Assembly: GCA_963573385.1 (NCBI GenBank)
Contig: CAUYLG010071797.1
Coordinates: forward strand, 1 to 64,000
Origin: Cacajao melanocephalus
Lineage: Eukaryota > Chordata > Mammalia > Primates > Pitheciidae
Length of the DNA: 64,000 nt
Reading direction: 5' to 3'
This document shows, piece by piece, positions 39,959 through 52,149 of the stretch; the first letter of the stretch is position 1, and each line of letters starts with the position of its first letter. A model generated the notes under the pieces. The model was given only the letters and a program-made list of their open reading frames with translations. It made no database searches and had not been told where the DNA came from. The position numbers and the translations under genes were made by a program.

Positions 39959-40698
39959 AAATTTTACTTTAAGTAAAATAACAACTTTACTTAACTTCTG
40001 GCATATATTTGTAGAATATGCAGGTTTCTTACATAGGTATACATGTGCCATGATGAGTTTGCTGTACCCATCAACCTGTCATGCATTAGTTATTTGTCCT
40101 AATGCTCTCCCTCCCCTTGCTCCCCAACCCCTGCTGACAGACACCAGTGTGTGATGTTCCCCTACCTGTGTCCACGACCCCTCCCTGTGTCCACGTGTTC
40201 TCATTGTTCAACTCCCACTTATGAGTGAGAATATGCAGTGTTTAGTTTGCTGTTGCTTTGTTAGTTTGCTGATAGTGATGGCTTCCAGCTTCATCCATGT
40301 CCCTGAAAAGGACATAAATTCATTCTGTTTTATGGCTGCATAATATTCCATGGTGTGTGTGTGCCACATTTTCTTTAATCAGTCTATCATTGATGGACAT
40401 TTGGGTTGGTTCCAAGTCTTTGATATTGCAAATAGTGCTGCAATAAACACATGTGTTTTTATAGTAGAATGATTTATAATCTTCTGGGTAAATACCCAGT
40501 AATGAAATTGCTAGGTCACATGATATTTCTGGTTCCAGATCCTTGAAGAATCACCACACTGTCTTCCACAATGGTTGAACTAATTTACACTCCCACCAAC
40601 AGTGTAAAAGTGTTCCTGTTTCTCCACAGCTCCTCCAGCATCTGTTTCCTCACTTTCTTAATAATCGCCATGCTAACTGGTATGATAGTATCTCATAG
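39959..40698 (-). mobile_element. 5'-truncated L1PA-type element, antisense
   Basis: Complement of the L1 3' UTR and ORF2 C-terminus, from 'taagtaaaataacaacttta' through 'catgtgccatgatgagtttg' to 'gataatagtatctcatag'-like sequence. The 17-bp duplication on both sides confirms a single retrotransposition event. A small duplicated 'cctgtgtccacg' sits in the 3' UTR complement near 40,160-40,195. Confidence 0.95.
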
Positions 40699-40715
40699 TC
40701 TTTCACTCTTTTTAA
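40699..40715 (+). repeat. Right target duplication of the antisense L1
   Basis: Matches 39,942-39,958 at 16 of 17 bases. Confidence 0.9.
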
Positions 40716-41292
40716 TGTCTCTTGAAGACACTTAGTTTTGCAGCCTTCATTTATTATTGTGATATCATTTCCCTAATGGAAAAGTTACCCAAACTATTTA
40801 ATTTTCAGTATAAACCAAATTTCAGAAAAACTGTTAATTCACATAATGAGGTGTATAGAGAACATAAGCAATCAAAGAGACATAAAATTAATAATTGGCC
40901 TTCTGTGTATGCATATCAAGTATGTCAAATAGACTATTTAAAACTATTTGCCACTTTTTGAGTAATTTGTAGATAAAGAAATCTATTCTGGATATTTGTA
41001 AAATAAGTTCACATCATAAAAAAATAAAGCCTACATAAAGAAATATTATGTATTTTACGGGAGTGGGAATAGAGTAAGTCAACATGAATAACTTTAGAAC
41101 TGTGCAAGCGGAGAACAATATAGTTGGCCATACTTGTAGAAATAAATAATACATGAAAACTCCTTGTGATCCTTTTCATGTATTTTTGATGTGATCCACT
41201 TTCTACTCTGAAAGTAGACCAGTGAGAGTTATGGAAGCTTTAGAAAAGACAAAAGACAATGGATATAGAAAAATGGAGGAATGTATACACTG
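40716..41292. other. No feature recognised
   Basis: AT-rich; the 79-codon frame at 40,722 has no recognisable similarity. Confidence 0.5.
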
Positions 41293-41395
41293 TAAAAAAA
41301 AAAAAAAGAAAGAAGGGAAGAATGAATAAAGGAAGAAAGGATGGGAAGAAAAAACAAAGAAAAAAACAGAAAGAAAAAAAGAAATGGAGAAGAAT
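41293..41395 (+). repeat. Polypurine tract, A/G-rich
   Basis: About 100 bases almost wholly A and G (AAAG, GAAG and GGAA units) with only a handful of pyrimidines. Confidence 0.9.
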
Positions 41396-41715
41396 GTAAG
41401 CATAAAAAATCATGTCAGTGATCATATATATAACTGCTGTCACTCTCCACTCCTGGAGATGCTAATGGATGTTAATTTTCCTTTCCATTGAGCCTAAATA
41501 TGGCATAGGAATCATCAGTATATTATTCCAGCTAGCTCTCTTAATTACTCAAGATGAGATAAATCCTACTTGTCACTCTGAGTTATTAAGTTCCTCTCTT
41601 ATCAAGAATTACTGTCTTGTTGAAAAGCAAATTAAGCAAACAATCCCATCAACAATAACAATAAAAATAGTAACATTTAATCATATTAAATTTAGTAATG
41701 AATTTAACTAAAGAG
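41396..41715. other. No feature recognised
   Basis: No repeat or coding match. Confidence 0.5.
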
Positions 41716-42562
41716 TGAAAACAAACTTCTATAATGAAAATTGTAAAATATTAATGAAGGAAATTTAAAAATACACAGATGAATGGATTAGATTAGTGTT
41801 CATGGATTGGAATAATTGATGGTTTTTTTGAGACACAATTTCCAATTCTAAATCAAGTTAGTGTTAAAAAGTCCATACTACTCAAAATTATCTAAGGATT
41901 TAACACAATCCCTATCAAAAACCAAATCACATTTTTTTTTAGAAACTGAAAAAATGATTTTAAAATTCATATGGAATCTTGCAAAACCCTGAATATCCAA
42001 ATCAATCTTGAACAAGAATAATAATGCTGGAGGGACCACACATCCTGATTTTAAGACATATTACAAAGCTACAGTAATCATAACATATGGTATTGACATT
42101 AAAACAGACACATAGAAAAATGGAACAGAATAGAGAGCCCAGAAATATATCTGCACATCTATAGTTATCTGATCTTTAACAAGCATACACAGAATGTACA
42201 AAAGAAAAATGATAGACTCTTCAATGAATTGGGCAATAGGAAAATGGTATTGGGAAAACTGAATATTCAAATGAAGAAGAATGAAATTGGTTGCATTTTT
42301 ATGTCACAGAATCTACAAAAATCAACTCTAAGTGGATTAAAGACTTAAATGTAAGACCTGAAACTATAAACTGGAATAAAACAGAAAAAACTGCTTCTTG
42401 AAATTTGTCTGTACAATTTTTTGGATCTGACACCAAAGGCACAGGAAACAGAAACAAAAATAGACAAATGAGATTGCTTCAAACTAAAAAAGCTTCTGCA
42501 TAGCAAAGGAAATAATTAACAAAGCAACAAGGCAAACTACTGAATGGGAGAAAATATTTACA
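41716..42562 (+). mobile_element. Old L1, ORF2-derived part
   Basis: L1 ORF2 in degenerate sense orientation: 'caatccctatcaaaaaccaa', 'attcatatggaatcttgcaa', 'tacaaagctacagtaatcat', 'ggattaaagacttaaatgta' and 'gggagaaaatattta'. It is interrupted at 42,563 by a DNA transposon and continues at 42,904. Confidence 0.88.
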
Positions 42563-42903
42563 CAGTCATGCATTGCTTAACAATGAAAACACATTCCAAG
42601 AAATTTATTGCCAAGTGATTCCATCATTTTTAGACATCATAGATTGTATTTACACAAACCTAAATGGTATAGCCTACTAAACACTCCATATGCTATAACC
42701 CATTGCTCCTATGCTATAGACCTACATAGCATTTTACTCTACTGCATACTGCAGGCAACTGTAACACACTGGTAAGTATCTGTTTTTCTAAACATAGATA
42801 AAAAGAAAAGGTATAGTTAATATACAATACCATAATCTTATGGAACTGCTATCATACGTGTAGTTAATCATTGACTGAAACATCTTTATGTGGTGCATGA
42901 CTG
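42563..42903 (+). mobile_element. Non-autonomous Tigger-like DNA transposon, 341 bp
   Basis: The ends are perfect 10-bp inverted repeats: CAGTCATGCA at 42,563 and TGCATGACTG at 42,894-42,903. The terminal similarity extends further with mismatches. It cleanly interrupts the L1, whose ORF2 reading resumes after it. The internal sequence ('ggtatagcctactaaacact', 'gtaacacactggtaagtat') is that of a known non-autonomous human mariner/Tigger-group family whose exact name I do not assign. It has no transposase frame. Confidence 0.82.
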
Positions 42904-43998
42904 AATTGATAACGGGTTGATTATCAACATACATAAAGAACTCATATGACTCACAAGCAAACAGCCAAATAACACAATTTAAAAACTGGCGAAGTGCTTG
43001 AGTACACATTCCTCAAAAGAAGACATACAAATGGACAACAGGTATATGAAAAAGTTCTTAGTCTCACTCATCATCAGGGAAATGCAAACCAAAACCATAA
43101 TGAGTTATCACTGCACCTCTGTTAGAATGGCTGTTATCAAAAAGAGAAAAGAAAACAAGTTTTGGTGAGGATGTACAGAAAAGGGAAGTGGAATTTGCAC
43201 ACTCTTGGTGAGAATGTAAATTGGTATAACCATTGTGAAAAATATTGTGAAAGTTCCACAAAAAATTAAAAATAGGACTACCTTCAATCCAGCATCCCAC
43301 TTCTCATTGTATATTCAAAAGTAATAAACTCAGTATCTCCAAGAGGTATCTCTACTCTAGTGTTCACTGCAGCCTTATTTACAATAACCAAAATATGAAA
43401 ACAACATAAGAGTTCATCAACAAATGAATGAATAAAAAATGGATATGCACACACAATGGAATATCATTCAGTTTAAATCAAAGAAAAGCTTCGCCATTTG
43501 CAATAACAACATGGATTATCCTGGGTGACTTTATGGTAAGATAAACTAGACATAAAAGACAAATACTGCATGGTCTTACTTATATATAGATTCTCATGTA
43601 GTCGAACTCATAGAAACAGAACAAAAATAATGGTTATCAGAGGATGACTAAATGAAAATATGGAGAGATGTTTGTCAATGGGTACAAAGTTTCAGTTATG
43701 TAAGATAAATTCTGAAGATCTAATGTACAGCAATGTGACTATTGTTAACAATATGGTATTGTACACTTACAATTTGCCAAGAGGGTAGATCTTATCTGTA
43801 CTTTACACACACACAGTCACATACACATTCACATATATACACACAAAAGAACCAAAAAATGTAACCGTAGTGCTGGATACGTTAGTGACTTTTTGGTGAA
43901 TATTTCATAATGTATATGTATTTCAAATCATCAAGTTTTACATCCTAATTATGTACAATTTTAAATTGCCAGCTACACCTCAATAAAACCAGGAAAAA
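42904..43998 (+). mobile_element. Old L1, ORF2 C-terminus and 3' UTR
   Basis: Resumes L1 ORF2 ('gaactcatatgactcacaag', 'aatgcaaaccaaaaccataa', 'gttagaatggctgttatc') and runs into an L1M-type 3' UTR with a CA-rich patch at 43,806-43,855. The A-rich end is 'ctcaataaaaccagg'. Confidence 0.88.
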
Positions 43999-44010
43999 TG
44001 ATTTATTGTC

Positions 44011-44015
44011 TTAAG
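44011..44015 (+). repeat. 5-bp target duplication (TTAAG), left
   Basis: TTAAG precedes the LTR and recurs at 44,360-44,364, the 5-bp length expected for ERVL-MaLR. Confidence 0.88.
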
Positions 44016-44359
44016 TGTTTGAGTCCATTTTCACGAGGCTGACAAAGACATACCTGAGACTGGGCAATTTACAATAGAAAGAGTTTTCATGGACTTACAG
44101 TGCCACATGGTTGGGGAAGCCTCACAATCATGGTGGAAGGTGAAAGTCATGTCTCACATGGTTGCAGACAAGAGAAGAAAGCTTGTGTATGGAAACTCCC
44201 TTTTTAAAAACCATTGGATCTCTTGAGACTTATCCACTATCAGGAAAACAGCATGGCAAAGACCTGCCTCCATGATTCAATTACCTTCCACTGGGTCCCT
44301 CCCACAATAAGTGGGAATTCAAGAAGAGATTTGGGTGGGGACGCAGCCAAAGCATATCA
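44016..44359 (-). mobile_element. Solo THE1-type MaLR LTR
   Basis: The complement runs from TGATATG... at 44,359 to the other end at 44,016. Landmarks are 'ttgaattcccacttattgtg', 'tccatgaaaactctttctat', and 'tgcccagtctcaggtatgtc' near the end. Length is 344 bp and the ends are TG/CA. The 5-bp duplication TTAAG and absence of internal sequence make it a solo LTR. It landed in the tail of the old L1. Confidence 0.93.
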
Positions 44360-44439
44360 TTAAGTGACTCTCTTTGTATGTTAAGGGGTAACTTTATTGT
44401 CCAAATGTCATTTAGTTGTTTTGTGTGGTATTTTTTATT

Positions 44440-44535
44440 GAGATGAGAATTGATAACATAAGATTTGCCCTCAACAAATTTTAAGTGTATAGTACAGTAT
44501 GAACTATAAGCACAGTGTTATACAGCAGATTGCTA
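44440..44535 (+). mobile_element. Possible old L1 3' fragment
   Basis: 'gtatagtacagtatgaactat' and 'cacagtgttatacagcagat' resemble an L1M-type 3' UTR. 'gaaactttatacc' after the 207-bp unit (44,760-44,772) may be its continuation. Confidence 0.45.
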
Positions 44536-44742
44536 GCATTTCATATTGGACACTTTAATATTGCTACTATTACTAACATCCCCACTTGCCACACTGGGAG
44601 TGTGGGATAAAGCACTGTTATAATTTACGACATTTAAATTTTTGTTATGTTTCCTTTTTATGAATTCACTAAAGAACGTAACTTCCTAATTAAGATCTAA
44701 GTTTAATGTGATCACTGCCACATTTTATTATGCTTCTTTTAA
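44536..44742 (+). repeat. 207-bp duplicated sequence, copy 1
   Basis: Aligns without gaps to 46,853-47,059. I count 18 differences in 207 positions (about 91% identity). Starts 'gcatttcatattggacactt' and ends 'attatgcttcttttaa'. Not recognised as any Alu, L1, MIR, LTR or DNA transposon I know. Confidence 0.93.
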
Positions 44743-45062
44743 TACTGATATTGTGTTGTTGAAACTTTATACCAGCAAGCTAACGGTAGTAGAAATGATT
44801 TTGGAAACTGTATCTCTATATAGTCACAAGGATATTAAAAGAAAGGGAAGATTGCTATGAGATTAAAAACAACGGGTCATGCAGTTATATTTGTATTAAA
44901 AAAACCAAAGCAACAAAAATGTAAAAAAAAAAAAAAGCAAACATTTGAGGAGTTTCTTTTCAAATGGTTTTTGTCTCTTTTAAATAATAAAATGACATGA
45001 GTTGTACATGTTTCTAATTTCATGATAATCTTCATTTTTCTCCTAACACCTCTGTAAATATA
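44743..45062. other. No feature recognised
   Basis: AT-rich with a short poly-A near 44,925; nothing else recognised. Confidence 0.45.
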
Positions 45063-45078
45063 GACAGATATATTTTCT
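45063..45078 (+). repeat. Left target duplication of an Alu
   Basis: 'gacagatatattttct' recurs exactly at 45,392-45,407. Confidence 0.96.
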
Positions 45079-45391
45079 TTTTCTTTCTTTTTTCTCTTTT
45101 TTTGAGACAGAGTCTCATACTGTTGCCCAGGCTATAGTGCAGTGGTGCGATCTCGGCTTACTACAACCTCTGCCTCCTGGGTTCAAGCATTTCTCCTGCT
45201 TCAGCCTTCAGAGTAGCTGGGATTACAGGCATGCGCCACCACACCCAGCTAGTTTTTTTTTTTTTTGTATTTTTAGTAGAGATGGGGTTTTACCATGTTG
45301 GCCAGGATGGTCTCGATCTTCCAACTCATGATCAACCCACCTCGGCCTCCCAAAGTGCTGAGATTACACCGTGTGCCACCATGCCCTGCCT
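45079..45391 (-). mobile_element. Alu, antisense, with a perfect 16-bp target duplication
   Basis: T/C-rich tail complement, then both Alu arms from 'gagacagagtctcatactg' to 'tgtgccaccatgccctgcct'. A T-run expansion lies in the linker complement (about 45,251-45,265). Confidence 0.97.
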
Positions 45392-45407
45392 GACAGATAT
45401 ATTTTCT
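45392..45407 (+). repeat. Right target duplication of the Alu
   Basis: Exact copy of 45,063-45,078. Confidence 0.96.
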
Positions 45408-45610
45408 AAAATAATTTCTACTACATCTACCTTCCACATGAAGAGGATTTGAGAGTTATTAAGAGTTTACCAGACAGTCTGACACAGTCAACAATATCAG
45501 ACTCAGGTACTTCTCCTTTCCTATTGATGCCTCTTTGTGAAACGGTAACTTCATAAAATTACTTTCCTGGAGGTCTAAGCAAGCCCCTGGACATCATTTT
45601 CTTCTATTCG

Positions 45611-46852
<1,242 letters not shown>

Positions 46853-47059
46853 GCATTTCATACTGGACACTTTACTATTACTGCTACTACTAACATCCCC
46901 ACTCTCCACATTGGGAGTGTGGGATAAAGCCGTGTTACAATTTATCACATTTAAATTTTTGTTATGTTTCCTTTTTACGAATTCACTATAGAACATAACT
47001 TCCTAATTAAGATCTAAGTTTAATGTGATCACTGTCACATTTTATTATGCTCCTTTTAA
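46853..47059 (+). repeat. 207-bp duplicated sequence, copy 2
   Basis: Ungapped partner of 44,536-44,742. The flanking sequences on either side do not match those of copy 1, so the duplication ends sharply at both ends. Confidence 0.93.
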
Positions 47060-47700
47060 CGTGTGGTTTTTGTCTTCTTTTTTTCACCCCATGTTGAAAT
47101 AAACAAAGTCCATCCAAATGAGAGCTGGCAGAAGCTGTTTATGCAGAGTGAGTCAGCCTGCATCACTTGTGTTTGGCACAGACTCTGAGGCAGGCAGGTG
47201 AGTGTGAAAGCTTTAGGTTAAAAAATGGGAAGGCTTCAGTTATGCTCTGAAAGAAGAGTGTTGTGAGGAAGTTGAGGGAGGGCAAACTCAAAGGAGAACA
47301 TATTTTGTGACTGCTAAAGTGGTCATGGGGCTCCTGCCCTATGATAGGGCTTGTGGGGTGGTGGGGCTTGCAGGGCTTGCTTGGGGCTTGACTTTCTCTG
47401 GTTGATCTTAAGTTACAGGGAGAAAAGAGAGAAAGTAGTTGATCAAGTCCTGACCTTTCTGAGCTACTGCTTCAGAGGTTGCGGTTTGGTTCTGGACTCG
47501 TTGCTGCAGTGGTTATGGGTCAGGGCTCTGTTGGCATGAGTAGGCTGGTCGTTGTCTACTTGTATATCCAGTCTCTCTTTAGGCCTTTATACATGCACCA
47601 CTGTGACATAGATTCTCAGCAGAGCACAGGGTTTTAAAAGTTCAGTCCCTGACCCCATTCCTTTCTGTTTTGAGAATCAGTCACACAATTGATTCCACTG
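47060..47700. other. GC-elevated unique patch with a G-quadruplex motif
   Basis: Clearly richer in G and C than the surroundings; no coding frame I can support (best 62 codons at 47,351). Five G-runs with short loops lie at 47,347-47,386. Could be old LTR material. Confidence 0.5.
47347..47386 (+). other. G-quadruplex-type motif
   Basis: G-runs at 47,347-349, 47,355-358, 47,363-366, 47,373-375 and 47,383-386, separated by loops of 5, 4, 6 and 7 bases. Confidence 0.85.
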
Positions 47701-48729
47701 TTTTACATTTTAGATAATAGAGTAGAAATGTTCATTTTGTTAACTGTTTGAGTTTAGAGAGTATGTAGTTGGCTTAAAGTCACATAATTTGAAAATTTAA
47801 AATTCAACTACCTCAAACTCTAATAAAGGTTTATTATTATTTTTTTAACCATAACTACATGGAGATAACCACAGCAAGAAGAATAGACAGAAATCCTTAA
47901 CGATAATTCATCTAAACTAATTGTAGTTAAGCATTACTGGCTTATGAAAACTTATGATTATGGTCCAAAAGCAATTACATTTATAATATTTTTATTTAAG
48001 TTTTATATTACATGTAATATAAATGATACATACAAATATCAGAGTAACATCTATGTTTCTTGAATGGTAATATTTTATGGCCATATAGTACAATATGTTG
48101 AACTATATGGGAAACTGAAACTGTATGAAATCCAGTACTGAGCTGCACCTCTTTTATTCACTACTATTTTCTCATCACGTTTGGTGACACAGCATACATG
48201 CTCTCGTTCACATTTAATGATTCTTGATCAGTTCTCCCAGCACTCTCCCCCACATGCTGACATATGCATTAATTATTCATGGCTATTATCATTTATTGCC
48301 AAAACTTGATTCAGAGGAGAAAGAGCGTATAGTTTCTTCTGTGTGGAAAAAATAAACTATATTTGTAAAATATCGGTAATCTTGCCTTAGAGTTCCTTTG
48401 TGAATTTTATTTTTCTTGATTATCTGCTTTCTCTGCTTCATCTTCAAGGTAATAAATATTTAATGTGTTCAGTTTATTATTTATGTGTGGAAGATTTTTT
48501 TTTTCATACTCTGCCATTCAACCGTTTTGAAATTTGTCATGAATCAGATCCTATGTTAGGTACTATAAGTAAATCTGCAGCCCTTACAGTCATGAAGATT
48601 TGTCATTTTCATATTGGTATTTTATTTTAAAACATATTTAGAAAGTACTTATAGAAACCTAGAATTTAATATTTTTTCACACATTCTTAATTTTTGTCCT
48701 AATCTGAGAACTCAAATTTGTGTGTTGGG
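47701..48729. other. No feature recognised
   Basis: AT-rich; no clear repeat or coding match. Confidence 0.5.
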
Positions 48730-49250
48730 ATTCACTCAGGGTGGCTGGCAAAACATTAAGGGAAATATTAGGGAATGGTTATAAGATATAGTCTCTAACC
48801 TTTTGGAAGGCCGATAGGTTTTTATTAACTTACAGAATGGGCTGAAGGCAGTCAGTTCTTACATTAGAGCACTAGGTCATAGAGTGAAGATTAGGGATAA
48901 TAAAAGCTTCCCCAGTTAAGTCTGTCTACTCCACATTCCTTTGTCTCTAACTGTTTGCCCAGGTAAACTTTGTGCTGGATGGCCCTCTCAGGGGGAAGTT
49001 GAAGGGAGATTACCATTATTGGTGTTTACTCTGGGCCCCGGAACCAAAAGCTTTTATCATTCGTAAAACCATTCTTTTAACCACATTAATTATCCACAAG
49101 CATGTTGACCTAGAACCTCTGTTATTAAATCTATACTGAATAAATGTGAGGAGGTACAGGGAGTAGTGGTCAGTTAGCTGCAGTTACCCTGTGAGAGCAG
49201 CTCAGGACCATCCCTAGCCCATTCGATTCTCTGTATTCTGGTGTGTGTCA

Positions 49251-49320
49251 GTGCGTTTATTCATCTGTTGCTGAATCAGGGGCTGCAGGACAGACCTTCG
49301 AAGATGGTGATCAGGAGCTC
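49251..49320 (+). repeat. 70-bp imperfect direct repeat, copy A
   Basis: 'gtgcgtttattcatctgttg' through 'gcaggacagaccttcgaaga' and 'tggtgatcagg'. Copy B at 49,680-49,749 keeps the order with roughly a fifth to a quarter of bases changed. Confidence 0.85.
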
Positions 49321-49679
49321 AGGTGGTAACTTCGACATGATCAATGCCACAGCTGGTGCCTTGTGTGAAGAGCCCGGTGTGAGGAGACCTGATCATGTCA
49401 TTGTCACAGCAGGCACCCAAACATGGAGCGAACCGACGTGATCATGGCTGCAATGAAGGAAAGTGGTGGACCCCCTGAAAACGGAAGGTGAACCCATTGG
49501 TACCCACTGGGGATCGCCAAGTTCAGGGAGAATTGTTTCAGGCTAGGGATTCATCATGGGACTGCAGTTATCAGGGCAACAAAGGCAGTATCTAATGCAA
49601 ACTGCTATTTCTCAAAGCCCATGGTTCCTGGTAGAGAGCATGCTGGACATAAAGCTCTGGGAACAAGTGGGGAGAAATC

Positions 49680-49749
49680 ATGCATTTATTCATTCATTGC
49701 TCAGTCAGGGTCTGCAGAACAAACCTCCGTAGGTGGTGATCAATGTCTC
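49680..49749 (+). repeat. 70-bp imperfect direct repeat, copy B
   Basis: 'atgcatttattcattcattg' through 'gcagaacaaacctccgtagg' and 'tggtgatcaat'. It starts 429 bases after copy A starts. Confidence 0.85.
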
Positions 49750-49984
49750 ATTTGTGGTGGTTTTAGTTACTATTGTTATTTTTGTCTATGTACTAACATT
49801 GTAAACTTGAAGTAACAAAAATATTCTCAATTATTACAATTACTAATTGTCTTTAAAAAAACAGAGGGTTGAAAGTGGTTCAGTTAGACAAATATAGTTT
49901 GTGGTGTATAGTGCAAAGGAAAAAAGTCTCTCAAAATAACTCTCCAAAATATATCTTAATTACTTTGCTGGTTTTAACATATGT

Positions 49985-50250
49985 TCACAAATTGTTTGCT
50001 GGTCTTCCCTTCAGGAGGTGGGCTTAATTGGGCTCCCCTTGGGTGTGAGTTGGACTAACTCCCTTCTAATAAACAGAATGGGCAAAAGGAAAAAGGATAA
50101 TTTTGCATCAGAAAAATCTGGCAGACACTACTATAACCAAGTGCTCAAGCTTAATATCACCTGTGATAAGTATGTGAATTTAATCTTCCCCTTGACAAGC
50201 TGCTATGAGCAGCACACTTCACTTCTCTGGCATTGTCTCAACATTCCCAG
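49985..50250 (+). mobile_element. Old L1M-type 3' UTR, first part
   Basis: 'ggaggtgggcttaattgggc', 'ggcagacactactataacca' and 'aatatcacctgtgataagta' follow the order of an old L1M 3' UTR. The continuation is found after 50,984 and again after 51,572. Confidence 0.65.
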
Positions 50251-50984
50251 TGATACAGACAGGAGGCAGGGAAATAGTGGTTAGAAGAGATCGGGTCCCT
50301 GGTGAGGGCTCCACCCTCAAGGCTGGTCCTGTGCCCTAAATGAGAACTTTGCATCCCTGTTTTTCTACCCAAAAGTTGCTTTTGCCCCCCCCTTCCCCGA
50401 TTTCTGTTCCCATATAAACTCAGCTGGCAGAGAGACAAGCAGCTGAACATCTAGAAGAGAAGAAGCAACTGAGCATCAGAGACTACGGATAGAAGCAGTT
50501 TAACTTCTGAGGACATGACTCTGGAGGGGAGCCTAGCCAGAGGGAGCGGGGCTTTAGAGAAAGGTCACCTTCTTCCCACACCATCCGCTTTCCAGCTCGC
50601 CATCCTGTTCAAAGCTACATCCATCACTCAATAAAACCTCTGCATTCACCGTCCTTCAATTCCATGCGACCTGATTCTTCCTGGAAACCAGACAAGGACC
50701 AGGATACCAAATAGGGAAGGGTGTAAAAGGCTGTCACCCTGACTCTCCACTGAGCTGGTTAACACTTAGCCACCCACTGATGGCAACTACTAAAAGAGCA
50801 TTAATTTTAACACGCCCCTAGATGCTACCATTGGGCCGGAGTCCAAAAGTGCTTGCCCTGCCCCAGTACCCACTCATTTGTGTGCTCCTCCCTCCATCAG
50901 GGGTTTGAATGGTGGTAGTCAAGTAAGCAAGCTATATCCCTGTTGCAAGTCCCTTGAAGTGGTCCAGGGACGTCTCCCATCTCA
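50251..50984 (+). mobile_element. Solo ERV1-class LTR, copy 2
   Basis: Starts TGATAC and ends CTCA. It aligns along its length with 3056-3761. TATA-like CATATAAA is at 50,411-50,418 and AATAAA at 50,630-50,635, followed by the shared 'cgacctgattcttcctgga' block. It lies inside the old L1 3' UTR; no internal proviral part is present. Family as for copy 1 (LTR8-like, tentative). Confidence 0.85.
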
Positions 50985-51078
50985 CTAAGATCAATTTTAT
51001 TATGAGAAAACATCAGGCACACCCAAACAGAAAGACATTCTAAAAATTACCTGACAATACCTTCAAAAGTTTCAAGAT
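50985..51078 (+). mobile_element. Old L1M-type 3' UTR, second part
   Basis: 'attatgagaaaacatcaggc' and 'agacattctaaaaattacct' continue the 3' UTR begun at 49,985. Confidence 0.7.
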
Positions 51079-51572
51079 TGTGGTGGAGAAAAGATAATTT
51101 CATTATTTTCCCTTTTTACGTTTTTAGTTGGGACACTTTTCAGAACACACAAGTCAAATTAACAAAAGAAAAATAAGCAGATATTTATCAGTATGTGCTG
51201 TTACCACCGTAAGGAAAGAATTAATTTAAAACTATTTCTCCCTCAAGGCAGTGGTCTAGGGGCATTGCTTAAATACTATTTTAACAAAAAGCCATAGATT
51301 ATATATAGTGACCAGACAAAGGAGAGAGCCTTTCCTGTCTTTTATAAGGTGGGAAAATGTGGGAAGATAGGGATTTTGTTCCCAGATTCTTCTGGTGCCT
51401 GCCGATGCCTTCTCTGGGCTGATGTGCAGGTGCTGCTCCAGTCAAAAAGGCTTAATGTCCTGACATCAGGCAAATAGAAACAGGCAGATTGCTTCTCTGC
51501 ATTCTGTGTCTTCAACCTTACAGTCCTCGATATCTGGGGGAGGAGGGGAAGGAAATATTTTAGTTTCCTTCA
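51079..51572 (-). mobile_element. Solo ERV1-type LTR with 4-bp duplication
   Basis: 494 bp bounded by TG and CA and flanked on both sides by AGAT (51,075-51,078 and 51,573-51,576). The 4-bp duplication is typical of ERV1. The orientation is inferred from a TATA-like 'cttataaaag' on the minus strand (complement of about 51,338-51,347). The old L1 3' UTR is contiguous once it is removed. Subfamily not identified. Confidence 0.75.
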
Positions 51573-51905
51573 AGATCCTAAAAAATAAGAAAAGACTGAA
51601 AAATATTACAGATCTTAGACAACTAAAAAGACATTACAAGTAAATGCAACCTGTTATACTGGATTATATAATGCTGGAATAATAAAAAAGAGCATTAGTG
51701 TAAAAACTGGAAAAATATGAATAAAGTCTGTGGTTGAGTTAATCCTATAGTGCCAAAATTAATTTATTAACCTGCACACATGTGCAACAGTTAAGATGTT
51801 AAAATTAGGAGAAGGAGGGTGAGGGATGTAAAGAAGCTCTGCACTTTGTAACTCTTCTGTTAATCCAATTGCTTCCAAAAGTAAAGCTTTAAAAATAACA
51901 ATGTC
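51573..51905 (+). mobile_element. Old L1M-type 3' UTR, end
   Basis: 'aagactgaaaaatattacag', 'agcattagtgtaaaaactgg', 'tgaataaagtctgtggttga', 'taagatgttaaaattaggag' and 'gtaactcttctgttaatcca' lead to an A-rich end near 51,900. Confidence 0.75.
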
Positions 51906-52149
51906 TATCGTATTACCTAATACTGACCGATTATGAACATATTTTCTTTTTTACTTCTAGATCAGTCATTTCTCAGTCCATCTTCCCTCTTTGCTTGTAT
52001 GCTAATGTCATGTTTCTGTTTTAAGGTCTCTTATTTCTCTTTTAGTTGAAATGTGAACACTAGGGAATATAAAGAGCTAGTAGAGTTACCATCTGAAAAA
52101 TACAAGAATCTTGGGAATTTACGATGAGCTTTTACTTTGCATGTGGTCC

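Larger units (their letters stand above)
48730..49760 (+). mobile_element. Probable LTR/ERV-derived segment, unclassified
   Basis: GC-elevated, LTR-like layout: 'ataataaaagcttccccagt' upstream, AATAAA at about 49,139-49,144, then a GT-rich stretch and a 70-bp sequence (49,251-49,320) that recurs imperfectly at 49,680-49,749. The frames (for example 49,241-49,441) show no recognisable retroviral protein. Family unknown to me; boundaries approximate. Confidence 0.45.

Noticed and set aside
49241..49441. Retroviral protein fragment
   Set aside because: The frame shows no motif of gag, protease, RT, integrase or envelope that I can recognise.
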